Source: Pontibacter mangrovi
GTDB lineage: Bacteria; Bacteroidota; Bacteroidia; Cytophagales; Hymenobacteraceae
Length of the DNA stretch: 64,000 nt
NCBI RefSeq assembly: GCF_006385705.1
Contig: NZ_VFRQ01000002.1
Span: 1 to 64,000, forward strand
Direction of reading: 5' to 3'
A program made the position numbers and the translations under genes. Below, in pieces: positions 14,938 to 24,350 of the stretch. The notes below the pieces were generated by a model. That model was not told where the DNA came from. It did no database searches and saw only the letters and a list, made by a program, of their open reading frames with translations. The number at the start of each line of letters is the position of its first letter. The first letter of the stretch is position 1.

Positions 14938-15594
14938 CTATATTTTAGGCCCAAAGGCCAGGTCGCCGGCATCGCCAAGGCCCGGCACAATATAGGCTTT
15001 TTCGTTCAAATGGTCATCCAGCGCGCCCAGCCAGATATGCGCCTCCGGCACCTGCTCCTGCACATAGGCCAGCCCCTCCGGCGCGGCAATGGCAGCGGCA
15101 ATGTGCACCTGCACCGGCTTGCCGTGCCGCAGCATGCCCTGGTACGATTTCACCAGCGAGCGGCCCGTGGCCAGCATCGGGTCAGCCAGGATCAGGATCT
15201 TGTCGTGCAGGTCGGTAGAAGCCAAGTACTCCATATTGATCTGCAGCGCCGTATTTTCTTCCTCCACCCGGTAAGCGCCCACAAACGTGCTGAAAGCCTT
15301 GTCGAAGTAGTTGAGCATGCCCTGGTACAGCGGCAAACCGGCCCGAAGGATGGTAGCCAGCACCGGCTGCTCGGCCAGCAGCTGCGTGCGGGTCTGGGCC
15401 AGCGGCGTGGTAATTTCCGCTTCTTTATAAGGCAGCGTTTTCGATATCTCGTAGGCCAGCAGCTCGCCCAGGCGCTCCAGATTCCGGCGGAAACGCAGGC
15501 TGTCGCGGTGTATGTTCACGTCGCGCAGTTCGGCCACAAAATGGTTTGCCAGCGAGGGAGTGTCGGTCAGGATGTGTACTTGCTTATGTTCCAT
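14938..15594 (-). CDS. upp: uracil phosphoribosyltransferase
   Basis: A 218-residue pyrimidine salvage enzyme converting uracil and PRPP to UMP. The PRPP loop ILADPMLATGRSL (about 134-146) and the uracil-binding C-terminal YIVPGLGDAGDLAFG (about 200-214) are intact. Length is normal. It seems monocistronic, with about 245 nt between its start and the divergent RemB-like gene. Confidence 0.95.
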   Translation of the reverse strand: MEHKQVHILTDTPSLANHFVAELRDVNIHRDSLRFRRNLERLGELLAYEISKTLPYKEAEITTPLAQTRTQLLAEQPVLATILRAGLPLYQGMLNYFDKAFSTFVGAYRVEEENTALQINMEYLASTDLHDKILILADPMLATGRSLVKSYQGMLRHGKPVQVHIAAAIAAPEGLAYVQEQVPEAHIWLGALDDHLNEKAYIVPGLGDAGDLAFGPKI

Positions 15595-15839
15595 AAGTAT
15601 GCGCTACAGCTGTTTTGCCCTTAAAGATACACAACCTGCCGGCCTTCTCGCAAAAGCCGCCTTTATTTTACACGAACCTGCGCACGCTACATTTTCAGCC
15701 GCAAACATACCCCTCCTGCCCGATTACTCGTTATGTTACCTCAAAAACCTCTTTACTCCGCTGTTGCTACGGCTACAGTAAGCCTTAAAAACTGTACATT
15801 CGCATTTTATCATATTGATTTCCTATTAACGACTTATAC

Positions 15840-17501
15840 ATGAAACGCATACTTGGCGCTTTTGCCTTCTCGCTTGCCGCCTTTGCCGCTCAGGCGCAGG
15901 ATGTGTATATGCCTTACGACCGCGATACCTATCACCTCGTGGACCGCTACCAGATAAAGTTCGGCGACCAGGTGCCCAACATGCACACGGCTGTGCGCCC
16001 CTATGGCCGGGCCGATGTGGCTGAGCTGGCCGAGATCAGCGCCCGCAACGCCGTTTCCCGTGCCGATGAGTTCAATGCCGCCTACCTGCTCAACGACAAC
16101 TGGAATTACACAGACCAGGCGCAGAACGAGAGCCGCAAGCCTTTTCTTACGCACTTCTACCGCAACAAAACAGACCTGTACCATGTGGACACGGAGGACT
16201 TTGTGCTGCGCGTGAACCCGGTCATCCATTTTGAGGTGGGGCTGGACAATGAGTCGGACGGGGTGCGCTATGTGAACACGCGCGGCGTGCAGCTGGAGGG
16301 GCAGATAGACGAGCGCTTTGGCTTTTATGCCTTTGTGGGCGAGAACCAGGCGCGCTACCCGGAGTATGTGAACCGCCGCATCCGCCGCGATGGCGTGGTG
16401 CCGCACGAGGGTTTCTGGAAAGACTTTAAGAACGACGGTGCCGATTACATTACCGCCCGCGGTTACCTGAACTACGCCCTGAGCAAGCACGTGGAGGTAC
16501 AGCTGGGCCACGACCGCCACTTCATCGGCGACGGCTACCGCTCCATCATTTACTCCGACTACGCGCCGCCGGCTTTCTTCCTCAAGCTCAACACCAAAGT
16601 ATGGAAGCTGCACTACATGAACCTCTTCCAGGAGCTGATCCCGGTGTTTAACCGCAAGGATGAGCTGTACCCTAAGAAGTACATGGCACTGCACCGCCTG
16701 GGCGTAAACGTGACCGACAACTTTAACTTCGGCCTGTTTGAGCAGATCATTTTTGCACGGGGCAAGGGCCGCTTTGAGCTGCAGTACCTGAACCCAGTTA
16801 TCTTCTACCGCAGCGTGGAACACGGCCTGGGCAGCCCGGACAACGCCATGCTGGGTGGCGATTTCCGCTGGAACATCCGGAACCGGGTGCAGCTTTACGG
16901 CCAGGTGCTGCTAGATGAGTTTATCCTGGACATGGTGAAGGATAGCAACGGCTGGTGGGGCAACAAGTTTGCCGGCCAGATCGGGGCGAAGTACATCGAT
17001 GCCTTTGGCGTAAGCAACCTGGACCTGCAGGGCGAGGTGAATGCCATTCGGCCTTATACTTACCAGTACGAGGACGAGTTCTCAAACTTCCAGCACTACC
17101 GCCAGCCGCTGGCGCACCCAATCGGGGCAAACCTGATGGAGCTGGTGGGCATCGTACGGTACCAGCCTATCCCGCGCCTGAACCTGACGGCTAAAGCCAT
17201 TGCCACGCAGTATGGCCAGGACATCGTAACAGCCACGGACACCCTGAACTACGGCAACAACGTGCTCCTCTCCTACCTCGACAGGGTATCCACCTACGGC
17301 AACGAGATCGGGCAAGGCGTAAAAACCAACCAGGTGCACCTCGACCTGACGGCCACTTTCCAGCTGCGCCACAACGTTTTCCTGGACCTGAAGCAGATTG
17401 TGCGCCGCGTGCAGGCCGAGGGCGAGGCCCCGGACTATAACACGTCCCTCACGACGTTTGCCTTCCGCTGGAACATCCCGCAAAGGCTGCACGAGTTTTA
17501 A
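15840..17501 (+). CDS. RemB-like/Wzi-like outer membrane beta-barrel protein
   Basis: A 553-residue exported protein with signal peptide MKRILGAFAFSLAAFAAQAQ. The mature part is rich in alternating aromatic beta-strands, and contains GHDRHFIGDGYRSIIYSDYAPP (about 219-240), the characteristic motif I associate with the gliding motility protein RemB and Wzi-like capsule-assembly barrels. RemB of Flavobacterium johnsoniae supports gliding, so with gldB elsewhere in the window a gliding or surface-polysaccharide role is plausible. The last residues (FRWNIPQRLHEF) end in Phe as in many barrels. Exact function is unproven. Confidence 0.8.
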   Translation: MKRILGAFAFSLAAFAAQAQDVYMPYDRDTYHLVDRYQIKFGDQVPNMHTAVRPYGRADVAELAEISARNAVSRADEFNAAYLLNDNWNYTDQAQNESRKPFLTHFYRNKTDLYHVDTEDFVLRVNPVIHFEVGLDNESDGVRYVNTRGVQLEGQIDERFGFYAFVGENQARYPEYVNRRIRRDGVVPHEGFWKDFKNDGADYITARGYLNYALSKHVEVQLGHDRHFIGDGYRSIIYSDYAPPAFFLKLNTKVWKLHYMNLFQELIPVFNRKDELYPKKYMALHRLGVNVTDNFNFGLFEQIIFARGKGRFELQYLNPVIFYRSVEHGLGSPDNAMLGGDFRWNIRNRVQLYGQVLLDEFILDMVKDSNGWWGNKFAGQIGAKYIDAFGVSNLDLQGEVNAIRPYTYQYEDEFSNFQHYRQPLAHPIGANLMELVGIVRYQPIPRLNLTAKAIATQYGQDIVTATDTLNYGNNVLLSYLDRVSTYGNEIGQGVKTNQVHLDLTATFQLRHNVFLDLKQIVRRVQAEGEAPDYNTSLTTFAFRWNIPQRLHEF

Positions 17502-17511
17502 CCTCCTCCCG

Positions 17512-17545
17512 CCCCCTCCTAAAAACAGGAGGGGGTTATTTTTTA
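17512..17545 (+). terminator. terminator of the RemB-like gene
   Basis: Perfect 9-bp stem CCCCCTCCT/AGGAGGGGG, then TTATTTTTTA. Confidence 0.9.
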
Positions 17546-17624
17546 TACTTCACCTGCTATACTTCTCCAGCTGCCAACTTTCAAGTCACGGCAGCTCTAT
17601 CTCTATTCATACATACTTAAGCTG

Positions 17625-17835
17625 GTGAAAGGTAGAAGGGAAACTTTCTACCTTTTTACTTTTCTACCTTTCTACCTTTTATTAAGTATCTTTGCGGCGG
17701 CTTAGGGGCTTGCGCTTTAACAGCCATAGTATAAACATTTTAAACCTTGATACGTGGCTGCGGCAGTGCGGCCATACTTGTTGCCGGCGCGCTGAAAGGC
17801 TCGTGCAGAAGAGGTAGCCGGCAACCCGACATACC
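17625..17835 (+). promoter_or_regulatory. promoter and structured leader of the ABC exporter gene
   Basis: A hairpin AAAGGTAGAA/TTCTACCTTT (about 17629-17655) is followed by more TTCTACC repeats. The -7 box TATCTTTG lies at 17687-17694, without a clear TTG. The roughly 130-nt leader holds a 9-bp inverted repeat GTTGCCGGC (17780-17788)/GCCGGCAAC (17817-17825) ending 10 nt before the start codon, placed to influence initiation. Confidence 0.6.
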
Positions 17836-19674
17836 ATGAAGACTTACCTTCGCATACTTCAGTTTGCCAAGCCTTATAGCAGGTTTGTGCCGCTTTACTC
17901 ACTTTATACTTTCCTGGGCATCATTTTCGGCCTGTTCAACTTCACGCTCCTTATCCCGCTGCTAGATGTGTTGTTTGGTAAGGTAGGTCAAGAAAAAGTT
18001 ATGGAGATGGTAGCCAACAAACCTGAATTTGCTCTAAACCTGGAGTTCTTCAAAGACTTTTTCTACTACCATTTTGGTCATGTTATTCTTGACCAAGGGC
18101 GTGAGGGGGCGTTGCTGTTCGTCTGCATCATCATTATCATCTCGGTGTTTCTGGCGAATCTGTTCCGCTACCTGGCTTTCCGGATTGTGGGGGCGCTGCG
18201 GGCGCACGTGGTACGCAACATGCGCCACGCCATTTACAAACGTGTAACAGAGCTGCACCTGGGTTACTTCAGCAACGAGCGCAAAGGCGACCTGATGACG
18301 CGCCTGACCGTGGACATACAGGAAGTGGAAAGCTCGGTGGTGAGCACTCTGACGGTGGTGATCCGGGAGCCGATCTCTATCATCGCCTTCTTCATACTTC
18401 TGTTCAACATGTCAGTGGAGCTGACGCTATTCTCGCTCATACTTCTGCCGCTGTCCGGGGGTATTATTGCCGGCATCTCCAAACGCCTGAAGCGCAAGGC
18501 CAAGGAAGGGCAGAACTCCCTCAGCTTTATACTTACTATTATTGATGAAACGCTGAGCGGCATGCGCGTGGTAAAAGCCTTTAACGCAGAGCCTTTTATA
18601 CTTAGCAAGTTCCACGACCAAAACGACCGTTACGCCCGCATCCAGCGCTCCATTGCCAACAAACGCGACCTGGCCTCCCCGCTGTCGGAGTTTCTGGGGG
18701 TATCGGTGGTGGCGGGGCTGCTGCTGTATGGCGGCACGCTGGTACTCAACCAGGAGTCTAACCTAACAGCCAGTGAGTTTATCACCTACATCATCCTTTT
18801 CTCGCAGGTGCTGGTGCCGGCCAAGGCCATGTCGGCGGCGTTTAGCAACATACAGCGCGGCCTGGTGTCCGGCAACCGGGTGCTGCAGGTGATCGACACC
18901 AAGCCGCAGATCGTGAACAAGCCCAACGCCAAGGTGCTGCCCGCTTTCAGAGAGGAGATCGAGTTTAGGGAGGTGGCCTTTGCCTACGGCGATAAACCGG
19001 TGCTGCAGCACATTAACTTCCACATCCAGAAAGGCAAGACGGTGGCTTTGGTGGGCCCTTCAGGTGGCGGCAAGTCCACGCTGGCAGACCTGCTGCCGCG
19101 CTTCTACGACCCAACCAGCGGCGCCATACTCATCGACGGCCACGACATCCGCGACTATACCATGGAGTCGGTGCGGGCGCAGATGGGCGTGGTAACGCAG
19201 GAGTCCATCCTGTTCAACGACACCATCTTCAACAACATCGCCTTTAACAAGACCGATGCCACCGAGGAGGAAGTGATTGCCGCCGCCAAAATTGCTAATG
19301 CGCACGAGTTCATCATCAACGCCGAGAACGGCTACCAGACCATGATCGGCGACCGCGGCGGCAAACTGTCGGGCGGGCAGCGCCAGCGCTTAAGCATAGC
19401 CCGGGCCATCCTGCAGAACCCGCCCATCCTTATTCTGGACGAAGCCACCTCGGCGCTGGACACAGAATCGGAGAAGTTGGTGCAGGAAGCGCTGACAAAT
19501 TTGATGAAGAACCGCACCTCCATTGTTATAGCGCATAGGTTAAGTACCATTCAGCATGCCGATGAGATACTGGTGCTGCAGCATGGCAAAATTGTGGAAA
19601 AAGGCACGCACGAAGAACTGCTGGAACACGCCGGTTTGTATGCCAAACTAACGCAAATGCAGCTGACGGTTTAG
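17836..19674 (+). CDS. ABC transporter, fused permease/ATPase (MsbA-like exporter)
   Basis: A 612-residue type IV ABC half-transporter. Six transmembrane helices occupy about residues 15-325. The nucleotide-binding domain has Walker A GPSGGGKST (407-415), signature LSGGQRQR (511-518), Walker B LILDEATSALD and the switch His in IVIAHRLSTI. MsbA-type members flip lipid A or lipids across the inner membrane, and gmhA nearby fits envelope assembly, but drug export is equally possible by sequence. Ile-Leu pairs are repeatedly encoded ATACTT, contributing to the window-wide TATACTT excess. Confidence 0.93.
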   Translation: MKTYLRILQFAKPYSRFVPLYSLYTFLGIIFGLFNFTLLIPLLDVLFGKVGQEKVMEMVANKPEFALNLEFFKDFFYYHFGHVILDQGREGALLFVCIIIIISVFLANLFRYLAFRIVGALRAHVVRNMRHAIYKRVTELHLGYFSNERKGDLMTRLTVDIQEVESSVVSTLTVVIREPISIIAFFILLFNMSVELTLFSLILLPLSGGIIAGISKRLKRKAKEGQNSLSFILTIIDETLSGMRVVKAFNAEPFILSKFHDQNDRYARIQRSIANKRDLASPLSEFLGVSVVAGLLLYGGTLVLNQESNLTASEFITYIILFSQVLVPAKAMSAAFSNIQRGLVSGNRVLQVIDTKPQIVNKPNAKVLPAFREEIEFREVAFAYGDKPVLQHINFHIQKGKTVALVGPSGGGKSTLADLLPRFYDPTSGAILIDGHDIRDYTMESVRAQMGVVTQESILFNDTIFNNIAFNKTDATEEEVIAAAKIANAHEFIINAENGYQTMIGDRGGKLSGGQRQRLSIARAILQNPPILILDEATSALDTESEKLVQEALTNLMKNRTSIVIAHRLSTIQHADEILVLQHGKIVEKGTHEELLEHAGLYAKLTQMQLTV

Positions 19675-19737
19675 GATTAATTTGCACTCCGAAAATACTG
19701 GCACAGCCTAAATAGCAAATTTAGAAGTACATAGTAT

Positions 19738-19766
19738 TTGCAAATAATAATTTTTTGTTAATTTTA
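19738..19766 (+). promoter_or_regulatory. promoter of the membrane protein-gmhA operon
   Basis: TTG (19738-19740), 18 nt, TAATTTTA (19759-19766), 35 nt before the start codon. Confidence 0.7.
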
Positions 19767-19801
19767 GCGAAACAGTTGTTGTACCCAAATCGCTAAAAAG
19801 C

Positions 19802-20143
19802 ATGAAAGCTTGTAAAGCACTACTCGATGTACTTGTGTTTGGCTATATCATTTTCACAGTACTGCTCCTGGCAGGGGCCATAGACGAAAATACTATTTTG
19901 GATACGAACGCCCAGGACGAGGTGCTGACGCTTTACCGCGCGCTGGTAGCCACGGGTGGCGTGGTGATGCTGGCCCGCGTGTTGATGAGCAGCATCTACG
20001 TGGCTGACTTACAGCATGAAAAGTACCGGGCCGAACTAAAAATCAACAACCTGAAGGCTACCCTTTACGAAAAGCGCCAGGCGTTCAGGAGCAACAACTA
20101 TAAAGAAACCTACGCCGAAGAACAACAGGCCGAGGTTGCTTAA
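19802..20143 (+). CDS. small two-helix membrane protein, unknown
   Basis: A 113-residue protein with two predicted membrane segments (about 9-26 and 48-65) and a C-terminal charged, probably coiled-coil tail ([24 protein letters not shown]). There is no cleavable signal peptide. It ends 8 nt before gmhA, so it is likely cotranscribed. No family is recognised; a cytoplasmic-facing scaffold is conceivable but speculative. Confidence 0.75.
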   Translation: MKACKALLDVLVFGYIIFTVLLLAGAIDENTILDTNAQDEVLTLYRALVATGGVVMLARVLMSSIYVADLQHEKYRAELKINNLKATLYEKRQAFRSNNYKETYAEEQQAEVA

Positions 20144-20151
20144 AAACTTAC

Positions 20152-20727
20152 ATGACATCTAACACCATACTTGCAGAACTAACGCAGGCACAGGAAGTGC
20201 TCGCAGCGTTTCTGTCTGATGCGGAAAATATCGCCGCCATAGAAAAAGCCGCCGACACCATGGCCGCATCCATCAAGAGCGGCGGTAAAATACTGAGCTG
20301 CGGCAACGGCGGCTCCATGTGCGACGCCATGCACTTTGCCGAAGAGCTTACCGGCCGCTACCGCGACAACCGTAAAGCCATCCCGGCCATCTCCATCTCC
20401 GACGCCAGCCACATGAGCTGCGTGGGCAACGATTACGGCTACGAGTATGTTTTCTCGCGCTACCTGGAGGCCCTGGGCAACCAAGGCGATGTGCTGCTGG
20501 CCATCAGCACCAGCGGCAACTCGGGTAACGTGCTGAAAGCCGCCGAAACAGCCAAAGCCAAGGGCATGAAAGTAGTAGGCCTTACGGGCAAGGATGGCGG
20601 CAAACTGGCCCCGCTCTGCGACGTGGAGGTGCGCGTGCCCCACTTCGGCTACGCTGACCGCGTGCAGGAAATCCACATCAAGATAATCCACATATTTATA
20701 CTGCTGCTGGAGCAGAAGCTGGTATAA
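20152..20727 (+). CDS. gmhA: D-sedoheptulose 7-phosphate isomerase
   Basis: A 191-residue SIS-domain isomerase making D-glycero-manno-heptose 7-phosphate, the first step to ADP-heptose for LPS core or surface glycans. Seen are [23 protein letters not shown], with the catalytic Glu, [33 protein letters not shown] (phosphate loop), and the C-terminal catalytic His in [10 protein letters not shown]. Length is typical of GmhA. It follows the small membrane protein by 8 nt. The remaining heptose genes are not in the window. Confidence 0.94.
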   Translation: MTSNTILAELTQAQEVLAAFLSDAENIAAIEKAADTMAASIKSGGKILSCGNGGSMCDAMHFAEELTGRYRDNRKAIPAISISDASHMSCVGNDYGYEYVFSRYLEALGNQGDVLLAISTSGNSGNVLKAAETAKAKGMKVVGLTGKDGGKLAPLCDVEVRVPHFGYADRVQEIHIKIIHIFILLLEQKLV

Positions 20728-20763
20728 GTATAGCTTAAAGTATAATGTATGATCCGGGCGGGA

Positions 20764-20796
20764 GGGCAAGTCTCTCTTGCCCGGATTTTCGTTTTT
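20764..20796 (+). terminator. terminator of gmhA operon
   Basis: Stem GGGCAAG/CTTGCCC with a 5-nt loop, then CGGATTTTCGTTTTT. Confidence 0.75.
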
Positions 20797-20846
20797 CAGG
20801 CAGCAGCGTATATTTATGGTATGATGCACGTAAATAATAAACGCCG

Positions 20847-20889
20847 GTTGCGCTTTACCCGCACCGTGTATGGATGGGTTAAGCGCAAC
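20847..20889 (+). promoter_or_regulatory. long hairpin upstream of a lipoprotein gene
   Basis: 14-nt arms (20847-20860 and 20876-20889) pair with one mismatch around a 15-nt loop. It ends 32 nt before the lipoprotein start, after the gmhA terminator. There is no T run, so it may be a leader structure or an operator rather than a terminator. Confidence 0.5.
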
Positions 20890-20921
20890 TGGGTTCTTAA
20901 ATAAAATTTATACTTCTCCGG

Positions 20922-21566
20922 ATGAAGCACACGCTGTACGTTATACTTTGCCTCGCCCTGCTCTCCTGCCAAAACCAGGAAAACCAAAACGAGCAGACCA
21001 CTCCTGTCACCACACCAGCACCGGACACCGCCGCTGCGGTTGCCCAACCCGCTCCCCCTCCCACGCCAGACCCTGCCTACCTGATCAAGCCGGGAGAAAG
21101 TATAGGTAAGATAGAACTGGGCATGCCCGGCACCAATCTGGCCAAAATACTCGGCGAGCCCGACAGCACGGATGCCGCCATGGGCAAGGCGCTGCTGTTC
21201 TGGGTAGATGGGCAAGAGTACGTGGCGCTTTACACCGTGGCAGATTTCGGGGGGAAGGATGAGCGGCCCAAAGTGCAGCAGGTGCAGGTAACCTCCCCGG
21301 CGTTTAAGACAGCAGACGGCATAGGCACAGGCAAGGCGCTGCCAGAAATACGCCGCACGTATAGCGGGTTGCAGCCACTGGCATACTACCAAAACGCGCA
21401 GCAGCAACAAGTATACATTTTTGATGACCGGCAGCAGGGCATCGCGTTTGAGGTGACGTTGCCGGACAGCACCTGCACCGCCATCACCATCCACCCCAAA
21501 GGCGAAAGCATGACCGACGCGTACCTGCCCCTGCACCCCGATATGACGCGGATTGGCAGACAATAG
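20922..21566 (+). CDS. putative lipoprotein, unknown function
   Basis: A 214-residue protein with a lipoprotein signal peptide (YVILCLALLSC, lipobox Cys at about 16). A Thr/Pro/Ala-rich linker (about 25-52) precedes a globular domain beginning LIKPGESIGKIELGMPGTNLAKILGEPD. GKIELGMPxxxLxKILGEPD resembles the repeats of small bacterial lipoproteins that carry a BLIP/SmpA-like fold, but I cannot place it firmly. It is a single gene between gmhA and comM. Confidence 0.8.
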   Translation: MKHTLYVILCLALLSCQNQENQNEQTTPVTTPAPDTAAAVAQPAPPPTPDPAYLIKPGESIGKIELGMPGTNLAKILGEPDSTDAAMGKALLFWVDGQEYVALYTVADFGGKDERPKVQQVQVTSPAFKTADGIGTGKALPEIRRTYSGLQPLAYYQNAQQQQVYIFDDRQQGIAFEVTLPDSTCTAITIHPKGESMTDAYLPLHPDMTRIGRQ

Positions 21567-21679
21567 TACCTATCAGGCTTAAATTATACTATTAGGGTAT
21601 AAACAGGAATCAATTGGCGGCCGCGGGTGTTCCGCATCAAAAATACTCATACTCCTATACTTCTTACCTGGAAGGAAAC

Positions 21680-23218
21680 ATGCTTATTAAGACGTTTGGC
21701 AGCGCCGTGCAGGGCGTGCATGCCTACACCATTACCGTAGAGGTTAGCGTTAGCGCCGGCACAAAGTATTTTATGGTCGGCTTGCCGGACAACGCCGTGA
21801 AGGAAAGCGAGCAGCGCATAGAGTCTGCCCTGAAGCAGTACGGCTACAAAATCCCGCGGCAGAAGATCGTGATCAACCTGGCCCCCGCCGATATCCGCAA
21901 AGAAGGCTCCTCTTACGACCTCACCATTGCCATGGGCATCCTGGCGGCCTCCGGCCAAATCTCCGATAGTAAGGTCTCGCAGTACATGATCATGGGCGAG
22001 CTTTCGCTGGATGGTTCGCTGCGGCCGATAAAGGGCGTTTTGCCCATTGCCATACAGGCCCGCAAAGAAGGTTTTAAAGGATTTATACTTCCGGCACAGA
22101 ACGCGCAGGAGGCCGCCATCGTGAATAACCTGGAGGTGATCGGGGTGAACAACATTCTGGAGGCGATTGAGTTTTTAGACGGGGCCCGTGAGATTGAGCC
22201 GCTGGTGATAAACACCCGCGAGCTTTTCGGCAACACCGCCGACCAGTACGCCGCCGACTTCTCGGATGTGCAGGGGCAGGAGAACATCAAACGCGCCCTG
22301 GAGATTGCCGCCGCCGGCGGCCATAACCTCATCATGATCGGCCCGCCGGGTGCCGGCAAGACCATGCTGGCCAAGCGGCTACCGTCTATCCTGCCGCCCC
22401 TCTCGATGCACGAGGCGCTGGAGACAACCAAAATACACTCTGTGGCCGGCAAACTGGGCGAAGCGGCCTCACTGATGACGACGCGCCCGTACCGCTCGCC
22501 GCACCATACTATTTCGGATGTGGCGCTGGTGGGTGGCGGAGGCGTGCCGCAGCCCGGCGAGATCTCGCTGTCGCATAACGGGGTGCTGTTTCTGGATGAG
22601 CTGCCGGAGTTTAAGCGCACGGTGCTGGAGGTGATGCGCCAGCCGCTGGAGGAGCGCCGCGTCACCATCTCCCGCGCCAAGACCACGATTGATTTTCCGG
22701 CCAACTTTATGCTGGTGGCCAGCATGAACCCGTGCCCGTGCGGCTACTACAATCACCCTGAGAAAGAATGCGTATGCGGCCCCGGCGTGGTGCAAAGATA
22801 CTTAAATAAAGTAAGCGGCCCGCTGCTGGACCGCATCGACCTGCACGTGGAGGTAACGCCGGTAACGTTTGACGAGATGACCGCCACGCGCAAGGCCGAA
22901 GACAGTGCCTCGGTGCGCGAGCGTGTGATGCAGGCGCGGGAAGTGCAGACAGAGCGGTTCAAGGACATGCCGCAGATTCACTCCAATGCCATGATGCCCT
23001 CCCAGATGGTGAAGGAAGTATGCCAGATAAACGAGGCAGGCCGGGCGCTGCTGAAAACCGCCATGGAGCGCCTTGGCCTCTCGGCCCGCGCCTACGACCG
23101 CATCCTGAAAGTGAGCCGCACCATTGCCGACCTGGCCGGAAGCGATGAAATTAAAATTGAGCATTTGGCAGAAGCCATCCAGTACCGCAGCCTGGACAGA
23201 GAGGGTTGGGCCGGCTAA
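21680..23218 (+). CDS. comM: YifB/ComM family Mg-chelatase-like AAA+ ATPase
   Basis: A 512-residue AAA+ protein; ComM of naturally competent bacteria promotes branch migration during integration of taken-up DNA. An N-terminal ChlI/Lon-S16-like domain (about 1-170, GLPDNAVKESEQRIESAL) precedes Walker A GPPGAGKTMLAKRLPSILPP, Walker B LFLDELPEF, and a C-terminal Mg-chelatase subdomain with PCPCGYYNHPEKECVCGPG (Zn-like Cys). The start at 21680 is chosen because MLIKTFGSAVQG is the conserved N-terminus; an upstream in-frame ATG at 21614 would add 22 non-conserved residues. Confidence 0.93.
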   Translation: MLIKTFGSAVQGVHAYTITVEVSVSAGTKYFMVGLPDNAVKESEQRIESALKQYGYKIPRQKIVINLAPADIRKEGSSYDLTIAMGILAASGQISDSKVSQYMIMGELSLDGSLRPIKGVLPIAIQARKEGFKGFILPAQNAQEAAIVNNLEVIGVNNILEAIEFLDGAREIEPLVINTRELFGNTADQYAADFSDVQGQENIKRALEIAAAGGHNLIMIGPPGAGKTMLAKRLPSILPPLSMHEALETTKIHSVAGKLGEAASLMTTRPYRSPHHTISDVALVGGGGVPQPGEISLSHNGVLFLDELPEFKRTVLEVMRQPLEERRVTISRAKTTIDFPANFMLVASMNPCPCGYYNHPEKECVCGPGVVQRYLNKVSGPLLDRIDLHVEVTPVTFDEMTATRKAEDSASVRERVMQAREVQTERFKDMPQIHSNAMMPSQMVKEVCQINEAGRALLKTAMERLGLSARAYDRILKVSRTIADLAGSDEIKIEHLAEAIQYRSLDREGWAG

Positions 23219-23259
23219 TTTACACTATACAATATCCTATAAAACAGATCATTACCCTC

Positions 23260-23293
23260 AGCGGCAGCCATACCTGGCTGCCGCTCTTTTTTT
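23260..23293 (+). terminator. terminator of comM
   Basis: Perfect 11-bp stem AGCGGCAGCCA/TGGCTGCCGCT with a 4-nt loop, then CTTTTTTTG. Confidence 0.92.
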
Positions 23294-23456
23294 GCCTTTT
23301 TTGTAAGTGGCCCTCCCTAAATTGTTCTTTTGCATCGCCAAGATTGTGCTATGGTACCATACTTTTCCTAAAACCGTGCGTAATAGCATACAACTAACAA
23401 GCAAAGTAGGCTTGTATGACGTGGGTTGTATTATTCCCCTTAAACTTGACTAGACT

Positions 23457-24038
23457 ATGAAAAAGCTTTTTTTACTTTTCGCATTTACGCTGGCAACTAT
23501 TTTTGCCGCACAAGCGCAGGCACAGATCGGCATCCGTGCCGGCGTTAACTACTCGGGCCTTACCGGCGACGAGATGGACGCCACGGACAGGCTGTTCCGC
23601 TTTCATGCGGGTTTAACCTCCAAGTTCTTCCTCTCCTCGGATGAGTTCTTCGCGCTGCAGCCAGAGATCCTTTTCTCGCAGAAAGGCGGGGAGTCTAAGG
23701 ACGATAACTACAAGCTGAAGGTAAGCTACATTGACGTGCCGGTGCTGGCGCACATAAACGCAGGCCCGATTTACTTTGAGGCTGGCCCACAGGTGTCGTT
23801 CCGGGTGGCAGGCGAGACAGAGGTAGGCAACACTACCTATGATGACGACATTGACCAGTTTAAGCGCACCAGCCTTGGCTACGCAGCAGGAGTTGGCCTG
23901 GCCGCCACTACGCTCGGCCTAAACGTGGGCGTGCGCTACAACGGCGACATCTCCCAGCTAAACGATAACGACCATGCCCCTGAGTTTAGGAACAGCGTGT
24001 TTATGCTGACGCTGGCTTACATGCTCTCAGGCCGCTAG
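23457..24038 (+). CDS. small outer membrane beta-barrel protein (PorT-type family)
   Basis: A 193-residue exported protein with signal peptide MKKLFLLFAFTLATIFAAQAQ. The rest is a run of amphipathic beta-strands of the outer membrane beta-barrel family 13/PorT-like type, e.g. GIRAGVNYSGL, HAGLTSKFF, LQPEILFSQKGG, AGPIYFEAGPQVSF, NVGVRYNGDI. It is a paralogue of the next gene (24351-25022), sharing order and motifs. No T9SS-specific assignment can be made; the family also includes simple porins of unknown function. Confidence 0.9.
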   Translation: MKKLFLLFAFTLATIFAAQAQAQIGIRAGVNYSGLTGDEMDATDRLFRFHAGLTSKFFLSSDEFFALQPEILFSQKGGESKDDNYKLKVSYIDVPVLAHINAGPIYFEAGPQVSFRVAGETEVGNTTYDDDIDQFKRTSLGYAAGVGLAATTLGLNVGVRYNGDISQLNDNDHAPEFRNSVFMLTLAYMLSGR

Positions 24039-24076
24039 GCCATGCCGTTAGTACAAAACTGAACTATGGAAAACTA

Positions 24077-24104
24077 AAATCCGGCTTAACCGCCGGATTT
24101 TTTA
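24077..24104 (+). terminator. terminator after first barrel gene
   Basis: AAATCCGGC/GCCGGATTT stem with a 6-nt loop and a six-T tail. Confidence 0.9.
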
Positions 24105-24350
24105 TATCTCATTATCAAACATTTCCATTAAAAAACAATAGATACAACCAATCTATATAGCCTTAAGCTATGTTTTGGCCCACTTGTTGTAAGCTGTAGC
24201 ATTACATACATGTGGGCGCACTGCCAAGGGTAAAAGTTTATACTATATGACCCAAAGACTTGCGCCAGTTTTATGGCTTTACGTAAACCTCAACAACCAA
24301 AACCCTGTATGCTGCACGTTAGATGCGCGTACCATTTAATTTGAACAACC

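Noticed and set aside
15834-16823. 330-codon minus-strand frame opposite the RemB-like gene
   Set aside because: Composition is His/Val/Leu-rich, typical of the antisense of a GC-rich gene; the plus frame has a signal peptide and family motifs.
20814-21563. 250-codon minus-strand frame opposite the lipoprotein
   Set aside because: Antisense-type composition and no start or family signal, while the plus frame carries a lipobox.
21614-21679. N-terminal extension of comM
   Set aside because: The 22 extra residues are not conserved-looking; MLIKTFGSAVQG at 21680 is the standard N-terminus.
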